The notes under the pieces were generated by a model that saw nothing but the letters and a program-made list of their open reading frames with translations, did not search any database and was not told the DNA's origin. A stretch of 16,806 bases of DNA from CAZFYZ01 sp964523735 (lineage in GTDB: Bacteria; Armatimonadota; UBA5829): NCBI GenBank assembly GCA_964523735.1, contig CAZFYZ010000081.1, positions 1 through 16,806 on the forward strand. Reading direction: 5' to 3'. This document shows positions 1 through 6,702 of this stretch, in pieces. Positions within the stretch are counted from its first letter, which is position 1; the number at the start of each line of letters is the position of its first letter. The position numbers were made by a program, and so were the translations under genes.

Positions 1-2
1 GG

Positions 3-767
3 CAGGAGTACGCGATCTTCAAGCCTGTGACGGTCCTGGGCCGAAGCGAGTTCGTGGACGTGCCTGTGTTTACTGACCCGGATGTCGCCGAGAAGCACGC
101 GGCCATTCTGGCCATCAACCGCCGGCATATGATCGAGGACATGGGCTCATTCTCCGGCACGCACGTCAACGGCGTCGCGGTCAAGAAGGAGTATCTCGCG
201 GACGGCGACACGATCACGATTGGCAAGACCAGGTTCCTGTTCCGGGACAAAGCGACTCGATCAAGCCGAGCGCCGCAGACATCCTATGACGCCGGCGTCT
301 CGATCCCGACTGCACAAAACGTCTGCCCGTTTTGCGGCGCTACCAAGGATGCGAGCGGCAACTGCCAGTGTGCAGTAGGGACACCCGTTGCGCAGCCGCC
401 AGTCAGTGGCAATGCTACCGCGCAGATGCCCGCGGCTGACGTTACAGCCCAGATGCCGTCAGCGCAGGTTGCGTCTCGAGGTCCGCAGTTAATCGCTGCA
501 TCAGGTCCTTACGCAGGTCAGGCCTTCTCGCTGATGCCTGGAGAGACTTCGATAGGCCGAGACGCAACCAAAGACGTTCCACTCTCGATGGACAACACGG
601 TCTCCCGCGATCATGCGCGGATCGTCGTTGAGTCGGGGATATACGTCTTGTACGACGACGGCAGCACGAACGGCAGCTTCGTCAACGGCACACGCATCAC
701 CCGAAGAGAGCTTGCCAATGCGGACGTGGTGCAGGTAGGCAGCAGCAAGTTCAGAGTTGAACTCTGA
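3..767 (+). CDS. FHA / zinc-ribbon / FHA protein, 5' end cut by window edge
   Basis: The frame is open to the left edge, and the first FHA domain is already under way at the edge (IFKPVTVLGR), so the true start lies outside; the GTG at 27 falls inside a domain and is not a credible start. Counting from that GTG: FHA 1 covers about residues 1-73, a CxxC/CxC zinc ribbon lies at 100-115, a Pro/Ala/Gln linker with a repeated TAQMP at 131-144 follows, and FHA 2 covers 154-246. FHA domains bind phosphothreonine peptides. FHA 2 keeps the GR, SRDH and STNG signatures. FHA 1 reads AEKH where SRxH is usual and SGT where NGT is usual, so its phosphate site looks degenerate. No transmembrane segment is visible, so it is probably cytoplasmic. 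It heads a run of signalling genes; the next gene begins 23 bases downstream. The domain call is firm, the exact role is unknown. Confidence 0.88.
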   Translation, partial: QEYAIFKPVTVLGRSEFVDVPVFTDPDVAEKHAAILAINRRHMIEDMGSFSGTHVNGVAVKKEYLADGDTITIGKTRFLFRDKATRSSRAPQTSYDAGVSIPTAQNVCPFCGATKDASGNCQCAVGTPVAQPPVSGNATAQMPAADVTAQMPSAQVASRGPQLIAASGPYAGQAFSLMPGETSIGRDATKDVPLSMDNTVSRDHARIVVESGIYVLYDDGSTNGSFVNGTRITRRELANADVVQVGSSKFRVEL

Positions 768-793
768 AGTCAGAGATCCGAGGTCCGAACGTG
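766..793 (+). repeat. Degenerate 7-bp tandem repeat at gene junction
   Basis: Four consecutive heptamers, GAAGTCA, GAGATCC, GAGGTCC and GAACGTG, run from the stop codon of the FHA gene to the start codon of the VWA gene. The third unit carries the GAGG that serves as a weak ribosome-binding site 7 bases before the GTG. Units share GA at positions 1-2 and mostly a TC or CC ending. The pattern resembles short tandem heptamer repeats known from other bacterial genomes; the array is short and could be chance. Confidence 0.4.
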
Positions 794-2146
794 ATGGATG
801 ATAGAACTCAAATGATCCCGCCGAACGATCCGAACAGGACGCAGATCGGCGGGTTTGACCCGAACGCGACTCAGCTAGGCCAGCCGATGGCCCCCGACAT
901 GAACCGCACTTCGATGGCCGGGAGCATGCGCGCGATTACGCTGGATTGCGCTGTCGAGAACAGCTGCGCGCTGTCGACGCAGTCCACGCGCGAGCACGTG
1001 CTTGTGAAGGTTACCGGGAGCGGCACAGCGATGGGGACGCGGATGCCACTCAATCTGTGCCTGATCCTCGACCGCAGCGGCTCGATGGAAGGCCCGCCGA
1101 TGGACTACATGAAGCGGGCTTGCGGATATGTGGTCGATCTGCTGGAACCGAACGATGTCCTGTCGATAGTTGCCTTCACCGACCAGGCTGAACTGATCAT
1201 GCCGGCGCGCCGCGTTGTGAACAGACAGCTCATCAAGGAGCACATCAACCGGCTTGAAGTCGGCAACACGACCGATCTCTATGGCGGCATCGCGATGGGC
1301 GCGAGCCAGGTCGCTTCTGTCGCCTCGCAGGGCTTCGTGAACCGTGCATTGCTCTTCACCGATGGCGAACCGACTGCCGGCAACAAGGACTTCAACTCGA
1401 TCGTCGGCCAGGTGACTGAGCAGAAGAGCCGTGGGATTACGTTCACTGCTCTAGGCTTCGGCAGCGAGTATAACGAGGAGCTTCTTGCCGCAATCGCCAA
1501 ACGCAGCGGCGGGAACTACTACTACATCACCCGCCCTGAGCTTATCCCGGAGATCTTCCGCCGCGAGCTTGAGACGATGATGATGACCGTCGCGCGCAAC
1601 GTCAAGCTCCGCACCCAGCTCTCCCGTTGGACCCAGGTCAGGCAGATCTACAACAAGCTCCCCGTGTTTGGCCATCGATCCGCCGAGGTCACGCTTGCCG
1701 ACCTCGAGCGCGGCGAAGTCCAAACGGCTATCCTCGAGCTTGAACTCGCCGCGAGGCCGGGCGGGAAGTACCGCGTGGCCAAGGTCGAGTGCATCTACGA
1801 CGACTCCTGCACCGGCCGCACAGAGACTGCCACTGCCGATATCGTCGTCGAGTTCACTACCGATGCCGCCCTGATAGCGGCCGGCTTCAATCCTGACGTT
1901 CAGCGTGAGATCGAAGTCGCCGAGGCCTCGCGCAACCTCGAGCGCACTGTCATGGGCATGCGAACCCAACAGATCGCGCCTGGAGATGCGATTCGTGAGC
2001 TTGAGAAGACACAGTCACTGCTGATCCAGCAGGGCAAGACTCTGCAGGCTCAGGACATTGCAAACGCGATCCAGGAGATCAGGCAGGGGGCCGGCGCGGA
2101 GAAGACTCTGATCGGCATCACCCTCGACCGGGAGAAGACGCGATGA
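791..2146 (+). CDS. VWA-domain protein with N-terminal TQ-motif array
   Basis: 451 aa. The first 42 residues are low-complexity and carry four spaced threonine motifs: DRTQMI (T6), NRTQIG (T17), NATQLG (T27) and NRTSMA (T40). A von Willebrand factor A domain follows (about 86-262) with an intact metal-ion-dependent adhesion site: DRSGS at 94-98, the TTD threonines at 160-161 and the FTDG aspartate at 191. A beta-rich region (about 265-357) and a helical, probably coiled-coil tail (about 365-435) follow. The tail ends AEKTLIG, nearly the same as EKTAIG at the start of the next protein. There is no signal peptide or membrane helix. Start is GTG 791 or ATG 794, both behind GAGG at 780-783. The stop overlaps the next ATG, so the genes are translationally coupled. 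Inferred role: phosphorylated scaffold or effector read by the neighbouring FHA proteins. Confidence 0.92.
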   Translation: MMDDRTQMIPPNDPNRTQIGGFDPNATQLGQPMAPDMNRTSMAGSMRAITLDCAVENSCALSTQSTREHVLVKVTGSGTAMGTRMPLNLCLILDRSGSMEGPPMDYMKRACGYVVDLLEPNDVLSIVAFTDQAELIMPARRVVNRQLIKEHINRLEVGNTTDLYGGIAMGASQVASVASQGFVNRALLFTDGEPTAGNKDFNSIVGQVTEQKSRGITFTALGFGSEYNEELLAAIAKRSGGNYYYITRPELIPEIFRRELETMMMTVARNVKLRTQLSRWTQVRQIYNKLPVFGHRSAEVTLADLERGEVQTAILELELAARPGGKYRVAKVECIYDDSCTGRTETATADIVVEFTTDAALIAAGFNPDVQREIEVAEASRNLERTVMGMRTQQIAPGDAIRELEKTQSLLIQQGKTLQAQDIANAIQEIRQGAGAEKTLIGITLDREKTR

Positions 2147-3186
2147 TGGAAGACATGGAGAAGACCGCGATCGGGACGATCGAATCCACCCAGATGATGA
2201 CTGCGCCGGGGGCCGAGGCCACGCAGTACGCGGCCAACGTCGAGTGCCCGGTCTGCCACACGCCGAACCCGCCATCGGAGACCTATTGCATCGACTGCGG
2301 GTTCCTGCTCGCGTCTGATCCCGTGGCGGCGGGTGAGGTCGAGGAGACACCGTCGCTCGGTACGCTTGTGACAGCGGATGGCACTCGTGAGTTCCCGCTC
2401 AAGCCCGGTCAAAACGCCGTCGGCCGCCAGGACGCCGACATCCTGCTGATGCACAGCACGGTCTCGCGCAGGCATGCAGTTGTCACAGTGGAAGATGGCA
2501 AGGTCTTTGTCGAAGACCTCGGAAGCACCAACGGCACGACAGTTGACGGCCGCAAGCTCGAGCCAAACGAGCGTGTGGAGTTGTCTGACGGCAGAGAAGT
2601 GGTCTTTGGCAGCCAGGCGCTCAGGCTGCAGGGTATTGGGTGTCAGGTGTCGGGTGATGGCGAGAGTCAATCGAGTGAGGACGAGACTCCGCATGAGCCA
2701 GAGGACGCTGCGTCAATAGCCCCCTCTCCTGGGGCAGAGGGCTGGGGTGAGGGCGCTGTGCCTGAGCCAAACGAGGAGGAGGCGACTCCCTCTCCCCTCG
2801 CGGGAGAGGGTTGGGGTGAGGGGGACGCGGAGGCCGAGCAATCGCCAGAGCCTTCCTCTGACGCTCAGGAGCCCGACGAGCCCAAAGCAGCCCCGGCCGC
2901 CGTTCTTGTCGGCACCGCCGGTGATCTCCGCTTCGACCTCTGTCCTGGCACACTGTCCGTCGGCCGCCGCGACGGCAACGACATCGTGATCCCCGACCCC
3001 TACGCCTCGGGTCGTCACGCTGAGATATCAGTCAAAGACGACGGTTTCACGGTCACGGACCTCGGCAGCACAAATGGCACAATGGTCAACGGCGTCAAGC
3101 TGGAGCCGAACGCACCGCGAGAGGTCCAGATCGGCGATGAGATCACGTTCGGACAGACCGTCTTCAGGATCGAGGCAGTTGCATGA
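2143..3186 (+). CDS. TQ-motif / zinc-ribbon / tandem FHA protein
   Basis: 347 aa. The N-terminus carries EKTAIG (T8), STQMM (T16) and ATQYA (T27), followed by a CxxC-x10-CxxC zinc ribbon (C35, C38, C49, C52). FHA 1 is about 72-163 (GR 94-95, SRRH 108-111, STNGT 128-132). An acidic, Pro/Ser/Glu-rich linker spans about 165-250, and FHA 2 covers 255-346 (GR 274-275, SGRH 289-292, STNGT 309-313). Both FHA domains keep the residues expected for phosphothreonine binding. The layout (phosphorylatable N-terminus plus FHA) recalls GarA/OdhI-type switches, where the phosphorylated tail can be read by its own FHA or another; this is analogy only. The linker contains two copies of a palindromic repeat translated as xGEGWGEG. 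GGGAG lies about 10 bases before the ATG, which overlaps the VWA stop (ATGA). Cytoplasmic by sequence. Confidence 0.92.
   Translation: MMEDMEKTAIGTIESTQMMTAPGAEATQYAANVECPVCHTPNPPSETYCIDCGFLLASDPVAAGEVEETPSLGTLVTADGTREFPLKPGQNAVGRQDADILLMHSTVSRRHAVVTVEDGKVFVEDLGSTNGTTVDGRKLEPNERVELSDGREVVFGSQALRLQGIGCQVSGDGESQSSEDETPHEPEDAASIAPSPGAEGWGEGAVPEPNEEEATPSPLAGEGWGEGDAEAEQSPEPSSDAQEPDEPKAAPAAVLVGTAGDLRFDLCPGTLSVGRRDGNDIVIPDPYASGRHAEISVKDDGFTVTDLGSTNGTMVNGVKLEPNAPREVQIGDEITFGQTVFRIEAVA
2631..2658 (+). repeat. 7-bp tandem repeat inside FHA linker
   Basis: Four adjoining heptamers, GGGTATT, GGGTGTC, AGGTGTC and GGGTGAT, lie directly after FHA 1 in the tandem-FHA gene and are translated in frame. The unit differs from the heptamers at 766-793, but the 7-bp period is the same. 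Confidence 0.55.
2720..2754 (+). repeat. Palindromic repeat copy 1, in frame within FHA linker
   Basis: A C-rich arm CCCCCTCTCCTGGGG runs into a G-rich arm ending GGCTGGGGTGAGGG. It matches copy 2 at 2788-2824 in layout: CCCTCTCC, a short centre, an AGAGGG arm, then a TGGGGTGAGGG tail. This is the form of a widely scattered intergenic repeat family seen in many GC-rich bacterial genomes (recalled, not searched). Here it is read as PSPGAEGWGEG. Confidence 0.72.
2788..2824 (+). repeat. Palindromic repeat copy 2, in frame within FHA linker
   Basis: CCCTCTCCCCTCGCGGGAGA continues into GGGTTGGGGTGAGGGGG. The arms CTCTCCC and GGGAGAG can pair as a stem. It is read as PSPLAGEGWGEG. About 33 bp separate it from copy 1. 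Confidence 0.75.
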
Positions 3187-4076
3187 CAGAGAACGGTGAC
3201 CGCGAGATTACCGCGAAGTTCAACACCGCTGAGCTTGTCAAGGCATGGGAGGAACGCGCAGAGAAAGCCAAGGGCATTACCGTTGTCACGGCAGTCGGCG
3301 CAAAGACCGACTTGGGGCGCGTGCGCGAGAACAACGAGGACAAGTTCGAGTTCTTCGAGCCGGAGGACCCGGATGTGCTCGCGCTCAAGGGCTCGTTCTA
3401 TGCGGTCGCCGATGGGATGGGGGGCCACGCCGCGGGCCAGATTGCGAGCGAACTCGCCCTTAAGACCGCCATCGGCAGTTACTATGCCGACCGAAGCCCG
3501 ATCATCGAGGAGTCGCTCAGGCAGGCGATACAGCAGGGCAACGCGCTAATCTATGACGCCGCTCGCGCCATCGCCGAACGATCCGGCATGGGGACAACGA
3601 TAACTGCACTGGTGATTCGCGGCGAGGAGGCATTCATCGCGCAGGTCGGCGACAGCCGCTGCTATCGCGTCCGCAATGGCGGCATCATGCAGCTTACCGA
3701 GGATCACTCCTGGGTCAGCGAGCAGGTCAGACGCGGAGGCATGAGTCCGGAGGAAGCCGCCTACTCGCCGTTCAGGAACGTAATAACCCGCTCTCTCGGG
3801 AACGCCCCCAACGTGGACGTGGACGTATTCACGGAGGAGATCGAAGAGGACGATGTCTTCGTTCTCTGCTCCGACGGCCTGACCGGCGAGGTCTCGGACG
3901 AGGAGATTCTAGAGGCAGTTGACAACGCCTCTGTGTCGCAAGCTGCCTGGGACCTCGTGAACCGCGCTATCGAGCACGGCGGGCGGGACAACGTCACCGT
4001 CCTCGTCGTCGCCATCCGCGACATCATGAAAAGCCGCAAGCGCAAAGGCTTGGCGGGTTTGCTTGCGAGGGAGTAG
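3183..4076 (+). CDS. PP2C-family Ser/Thr protein phosphatase
   Basis: 297 aa, soluble. All the PPM/PP2C metal motifs are present: GRVRENNED (D53), VADGMGGHAAG (D77, G78), GMGTT, QVGDSRCYR (D157), LCSDGLTG (D231) and GGRDNVT (D269). About 33 residues precede the catalytic domain, and a basic tail (KSRKRKG) follows it. This family removes phosphate from serine and threonine using two bound Mn or Mg ions. The ATG overlaps the stop of the FHA gene (ATGA), so it is coupled to it. The expected role is to reverse phosphorylation by the kinase encoded just downstream; that pairing is inferred from position. No missing catalytic residue was seen. Confidence 0.96.
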   Translation: MTENGDREITAKFNTAELVKAWEERAEKAKGITVVTAVGAKTDLGRVRENNEDKFEFFEPEDPDVLALKGSFYAVADGMGGHAAGQIASELALKTAIGSYYADRSPIIEESLRQAIQQGNALIYDAARAIAERSGMGTTITALVIRGEEAFIAQVGDSRCYRVRNGGIMQLTEDHSWVSEQVRRGGMSPEEAAYSPFRNVITRSLGNAPNVDVDVFTEEIEEDDVFVLCSDGLTGEVSDEEILEAVDNASVSQAAWDLVNRAIEHGGRDNVTVLVVAIRDIMKSRKRKGLAGLLARE

Positions 4077-4079
4077 ACT

Positions 4080-4838
4080 ATGAGCGCTTGGACCTCTGTA
4101 AAGCTCTTTCGCCCGGGACCGCCGCCTCTTGTTACTCCCCAATCATTGGCGGCGTTCACTGGGGATCTGGCGGACTTGCAGATAATCCAAGACCCTTACC
4201 CGATGGGCTCCAAGCTGAAGTTTGGCCGATCCATCGACCAAGACGACAAGTCAACGACCGTAAGAGAAGAAGTGAACGCAGCGATATGTACCCTGCGAGA
4301 CATTGATTGGGATGCACAGGTCAGCACGAGTTCACCATCTGAACTGGTTGAGTGGATGAGCGGCCCGTTCCATCGGGGCAGAGTGTTCCGTCGTAGGATT
4401 GACAACCCAATCATATACAGAGCTGTCGTTGACCTCGGCGGATTGAGGGACGATGTCCTGTGGGAGTTCTCACGTGACAACGACGAGGCCAATGATGTGG
4501 GTGGCCTGTTCCTCGATGGCCTGTTCGTGTCCATCGAACCGGTGGTTGTGGGTGATCCTCAATCCGATGGGCCTCCATTCATGGTTGGCTGGATGTCTGT
4601 TTCGGTCGGCGGGAGTGGCTATCTGTGGCCTTGGACCTACGAGGAGCTTCTTGGAAAGATCAGGTCCAGTGCTTCGCTGAAGCGTGTAGAGCAGCTGTGC
4701 AGGTCACATTGGCCCGTTCCACCGATCGAAGTGACTCAGGAACACATAGAGAACCGGAAGCTCATGGGTCACCTCTGGGGCGGTGACGACTATGAAGCAC
4801 CCCCCGACTGGCGCTGGGTCATCAGTGAGACTTACTAG
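4080..4838 (+). CDS. Conserved-looking protein of unknown function in kinase locus
   Basis: 252 aa, not recognised. It has no signal peptide, membrane helix or known motif. It is rich in Trp and acidic residues, with notable stretches VGWMSVSVGGSGYLWPWT at about 163-180 and a C-terminal DWRWV. The start ATG lies 3 bases after the PP2C stop, but GAGGGAG at 4067-4073 leaves only about 6 bases, so initiation there is plausible. Third codon positions look less GC-biased than in flanking genes (for example CAATCATTGGCGGCG and TTTGGCCGATCC), which could mark a later arrival. It sits between phosphatase and kinase, so a role as substrate, partner or regulator is possible, but nothing in the sequence proves it. 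Confidence 0.75.
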   Translation: MSAWTSVKLFRPGPPPLVTPQSLAAFTGDLADLQIIQDPYPMGSKLKFGRSIDQDDKSTTVREEVNAAICTLRDIDWDAQVSTSSPSELVEWMSGPFHRGRVFRRRIDNPIIYRAVVDLGGLRDDVLWEFSRDNDEANDVGGLFLDGLFVSIEPVVVGDPQSDGPPFMVGWMSVSVGGSGYLWPWTYEELLGKIRSSASLKRVEQLCRSHWPVPPIEVTQEHIENRKLMGHLWGGDDYEAPPDWRWVISETY

Positions 4839-4847
4839 CTTCACAAT

Positions 4848-4862
4848 GCTCTCGCAGAGAGC
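4848..4862 (+). other. Perfect inverted repeat before the kinase start
   Basis: GCTCTC (4848-4853), loop GCA, GAGAGC (4857-4862): a perfect 6-bp stem in the 37-base gap, ending 13 bases before the TTG start of the kinase gene. No U-run follows directly. It could be a weak terminator for the preceding gene or a structure controlling kinase translation. Confidence 0.45.
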
Positions 4863-4875
4863 TTCGGTATAGGTT

Positions 4876-5807
4876 TTGTCCAATTCTTCCACTAACACAC
4901 TAGGCAAGTACCAGATCATCCGGGAGATCGCCCGGTCGAATGATGTCGTCTATGAGGCGCTCGACCCGACGATCAACCGCCGCATCGCCCTCAAGGAGCT
5001 TTGGATGCCCCCCAACCTCCAGGGCGCGCAGAAACGCGAGCGGATCGAGCGTTTCTGGCGGGAGGGCAAGGCTGCCGGACGCCTCAGCCACCCGAACATC
5101 GTCACGATCTTCGAGGTCGGCAAGGAGGGCGACAGGCACTTCATCGCCATGGAGTATCTCGAGGGGCAGACCCTCCGCGACACCATCCAGGCGGGCGGTC
5201 CGATGCCTCTGCCGACAGTCAAGGACTACGCACTCCAGCTCTGCAGCGCACTTGCCTACGCACATCAGAACGGGGTGGTCCACCGGGACATCAAGCCTGA
5301 GAACGTCCAAATCCTGCCCGGCGGGCATGTCAAGCTGACCGACTTCGGCATCGCCCGCCTGATGGGGGAGGCGTCGATCACCCAGGACGGGCAGGTCTTC
5401 GGCACGCCGAGCTACATGTCTCCGGAACAGGTCGCGGGCAAGTCGATCGACACCCGATCCGACATATTCTCGCTCGGTGTGCTGCTCTACGAGATGACGG
5501 CCGGCAAGAAGCCCTTCGCCGGCGACAGTGTCGTCACGATCACTTACAACATCATGAACATGGAGGCGCCCCCTCCGCCCGGCGCGCCGCCATATCTGGT
5601 CGGCATCATCCGCAAGGCAATGGCGAAAGATGCGAACATGCGCTATCAGACCGTAGAGGAGGTGGCGGAGGACCTCAGAAACGAGTCCTCGCGCGACCCA
5701 TTTCAGCCGGACTACGGCCTGCAGAACCAGTATCCCTCGCCCTACGGCCAGCCCTATCAGCCTTATCAGCCATACCAGCAGCCCCCGCCTCAGCAGCAGC
5801 AGCCGTC
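4876..5807 (+). CDS. Ser/Thr protein kinase, 5' part (gene continues past the gap)
   Basis: Hanks-type kinase domain, about residues 12-270. Catalytic Lys is in ALKEL (K40), helix-C Glu is likely E63, the loop is HRDIKPEN (D139, N143), the metal motif is DFG (156-158), and the activation segment ends GTPSYMSPEQ (177-185). The glycine-rich loop is unusual: IAR-SNDVVYEA with no GxGxxG, although the strand and VYEA after it are kept. A low-complexity Tyr/Pro/Gln linker (275-310) runs into the assembly gap. The only possible start in frame is TTG 4876, two codons after a stop; no strong ribosome-binding site is seen. The apparent stop at 5833-5835 is an artefact of gap length, and the gene resumes at 5829 in another frame. 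It phosphorylates Ser/Thr using ATP; likely targets are the FHA and VWA proteins of this locus. Confidence 0.93.
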
Positions 5808-5826
5808 NNNNNNNNNNNNNNNNNNN
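5808..5826. other. Assembly gap (19 N)
   Basis: Nineteen undetermined bases interrupt the kinase gene inside a CAG/CCG-rich stretch. The frame before the gap (codons starting at 4876 plus multiples of 3) and the proline-rich frame after it (codons at 5829, 5832 and so on) join only if the real gap length leaves remainder 2 on division by 3. Nineteen leaves remainder 1, so the N count is not the true length. Confidence 0.97.
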
Positions 5827-5828
5827 TG

Positions 5829-6590
5829 CCGATAACGCCATATGGCACTCCGATCCCGTCGCCAGGCTCGGGGGCTCCCCCTGCCAGTGTCCCTGATCCA
5901 TTCGCGCAGGCTGGGCCGCCTCCCTCAACTGCCCCGCCGGGTCCTCCGCAGCCCATAGTCAAGGCGGAGACCCGCAACTTCCTGGGTATTCTCTTCATCG
6001 TGGTTGCCGTAGCCGGGCTCGTGATCTTCGCCATCTGGTCACTCAACGCAGCCTATCAGAGCTACGTCACAAGTCAGAACGAAGGCTCAGCGGCGAGGTA
6101 CTACAACCAGGGCGTGAAGATCATGGGCAAGGGAAATATTGAGGCGGCGGAGGAGCAGTTCCAACGCGCGATAGACGTCGCACCGCGATCAAAGACAGCC
6201 GAGAAGGCGAAAGATCAGATCTTCATAATACTCACTTACGACGCGCATCGGGCGATGACTATGCAGAACGCGGCGTCGGCTGGAGAGTTGGGCGACAGAA
6301 TGGTCGGGATGCGTCCCAAGAATCCCGAGGGCCACTTCTACAGGGCCTTTGCTAACGAGCTTCGCGGCGACACCCGCAAGGCCGTCGAGGAGTATGATTT
6401 GACTTCCCAGCTTGCCGGCAACGACCAGGCAGGTTACGGCCCTGCCGCTCGCGATAGAAGCGAGCGACTTAGAGCGATCGTGCAGAGCAGCGGTCCCGCG
6501 CAGGGGACTCCGCCTGCACCCCAGCCCACGGCACAGCCGATCCCGCATTCCGACATCCCCTTTCAGCCGAGCCAGGGCTCTTCGCAGTAG
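5829..6590 (+). CDS. Kinase gene, 3' part: linker, membrane helix, TPR-like domain
   Basis: From 5829 the frame is open with a Pro/Ala/Ser-rich linker (PITPYGTPIPSPGSG and so on) of the same style as before the gap, which identifies it as the rest of the kinase. A hydrophobic stretch at about 5979-6044 (NFLGILFIVVAVAGLVIFA) is a single transmembrane helix. The following part has TPR-like helical repeats (AARYYNQGVKIMGKGNIEAA at about 6087-6146, GHFYRAFANELRGDTRKAVE at about 6331-6390) and a Pro/Gln-rich tail. With the 5' part the protein is roughly 570 aa: cytoplasmic kinase, one helix, external TPR sensor-like domain. The GTG at 6000 lies inside the membrane helix and is not a true start. 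The ligand is unknown. Confidence 0.85.
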   Translation, partial: PITPYGTPIPSPGSGAPPASVPDPFAQAGPPPSTAPPGPPQPIVKAETRNFLGILFIVVAVAGLVIFAIWSLNAAYQSYVTSQNEGSAARYYNQGVKIMGKGNIEAAEEQFQRAIDVAPRSKTAEKAKDQIFIILTYDAHRAMTMQNAASAGELGDRMVGMRPKNPEGHFYRAFANELRGDTRKAVEEYDLTSQLAGNDQAGYGPAARDRSERLRAIVQSSGPAQGTPPAPQPTAQPIPHSDIPFQPSQGSSQ

Positions 6591-6610
6591 CGTGTTCCCC
6601 GTGGTATAAT
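6581..6610 (+). promoter_or_regulatory. Sigma-70-type promoter for the SAM hydrolase gene
   Basis: A perfect -10 box TATAAT (6605-6610) follows TTCGCA (6581-6586, 4 of 6 to TTGACA) with an 18-bp spacer. The -35 box lies at the end of the kinase gene. It sits about 93 bases before the next start and marks the break between the signalling locus and the metabolic genes. Confidence 0.65.
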
Positions 6611-6691
6611 AGTCTGGCATACTGCAGTCGCACAAAAGGGTATGAAAGGGCGGGTGGAAGCACGGCATAACAGAATCACCAGCCATCACCC

Positions 6692-6696
6692 AGGAG
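6692..6696 (+). promoter_or_regulatory. Ribosome-binding site that fixes a TTG start
   Basis: AGGAG lies 6 bases before TTG 6703. With LNGIITLTTDF matching the normal N-terminus of the family, it supports TTG as the start. Confidence 0.8.
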
Positions 6697-6702
6697 CGTG
6701 TT

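Noticed and set aside
2720..2824. CRISPR repeat-spacer unit
   Set aside because: Only two imperfect copies, coding, with a spacer of about 33 bp and no cas genes; the palindrome matches a scattered repeat family instead.
5827..5835. Stop codon ending the kinase right after the gap (TGC CGA TAA)
   Set aside because: It depends on the arbitrary count of Ns. The other frame after the gap continues the same proline-rich linker into a membrane helix.
4900..5928. Long minus-strand open frame opposite the kinase
   Set aside because: It mirrors the kinase coding frame in GC-rich DNA, spans the gap, and has Arg/Val/Leu-rich composition with no domain.
6000..6590. Separate small TPR membrane protein starting at GTG 6000
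   Set aside because: The GTG lies inside the membrane helix, and the open linker upstream continues the kinase.
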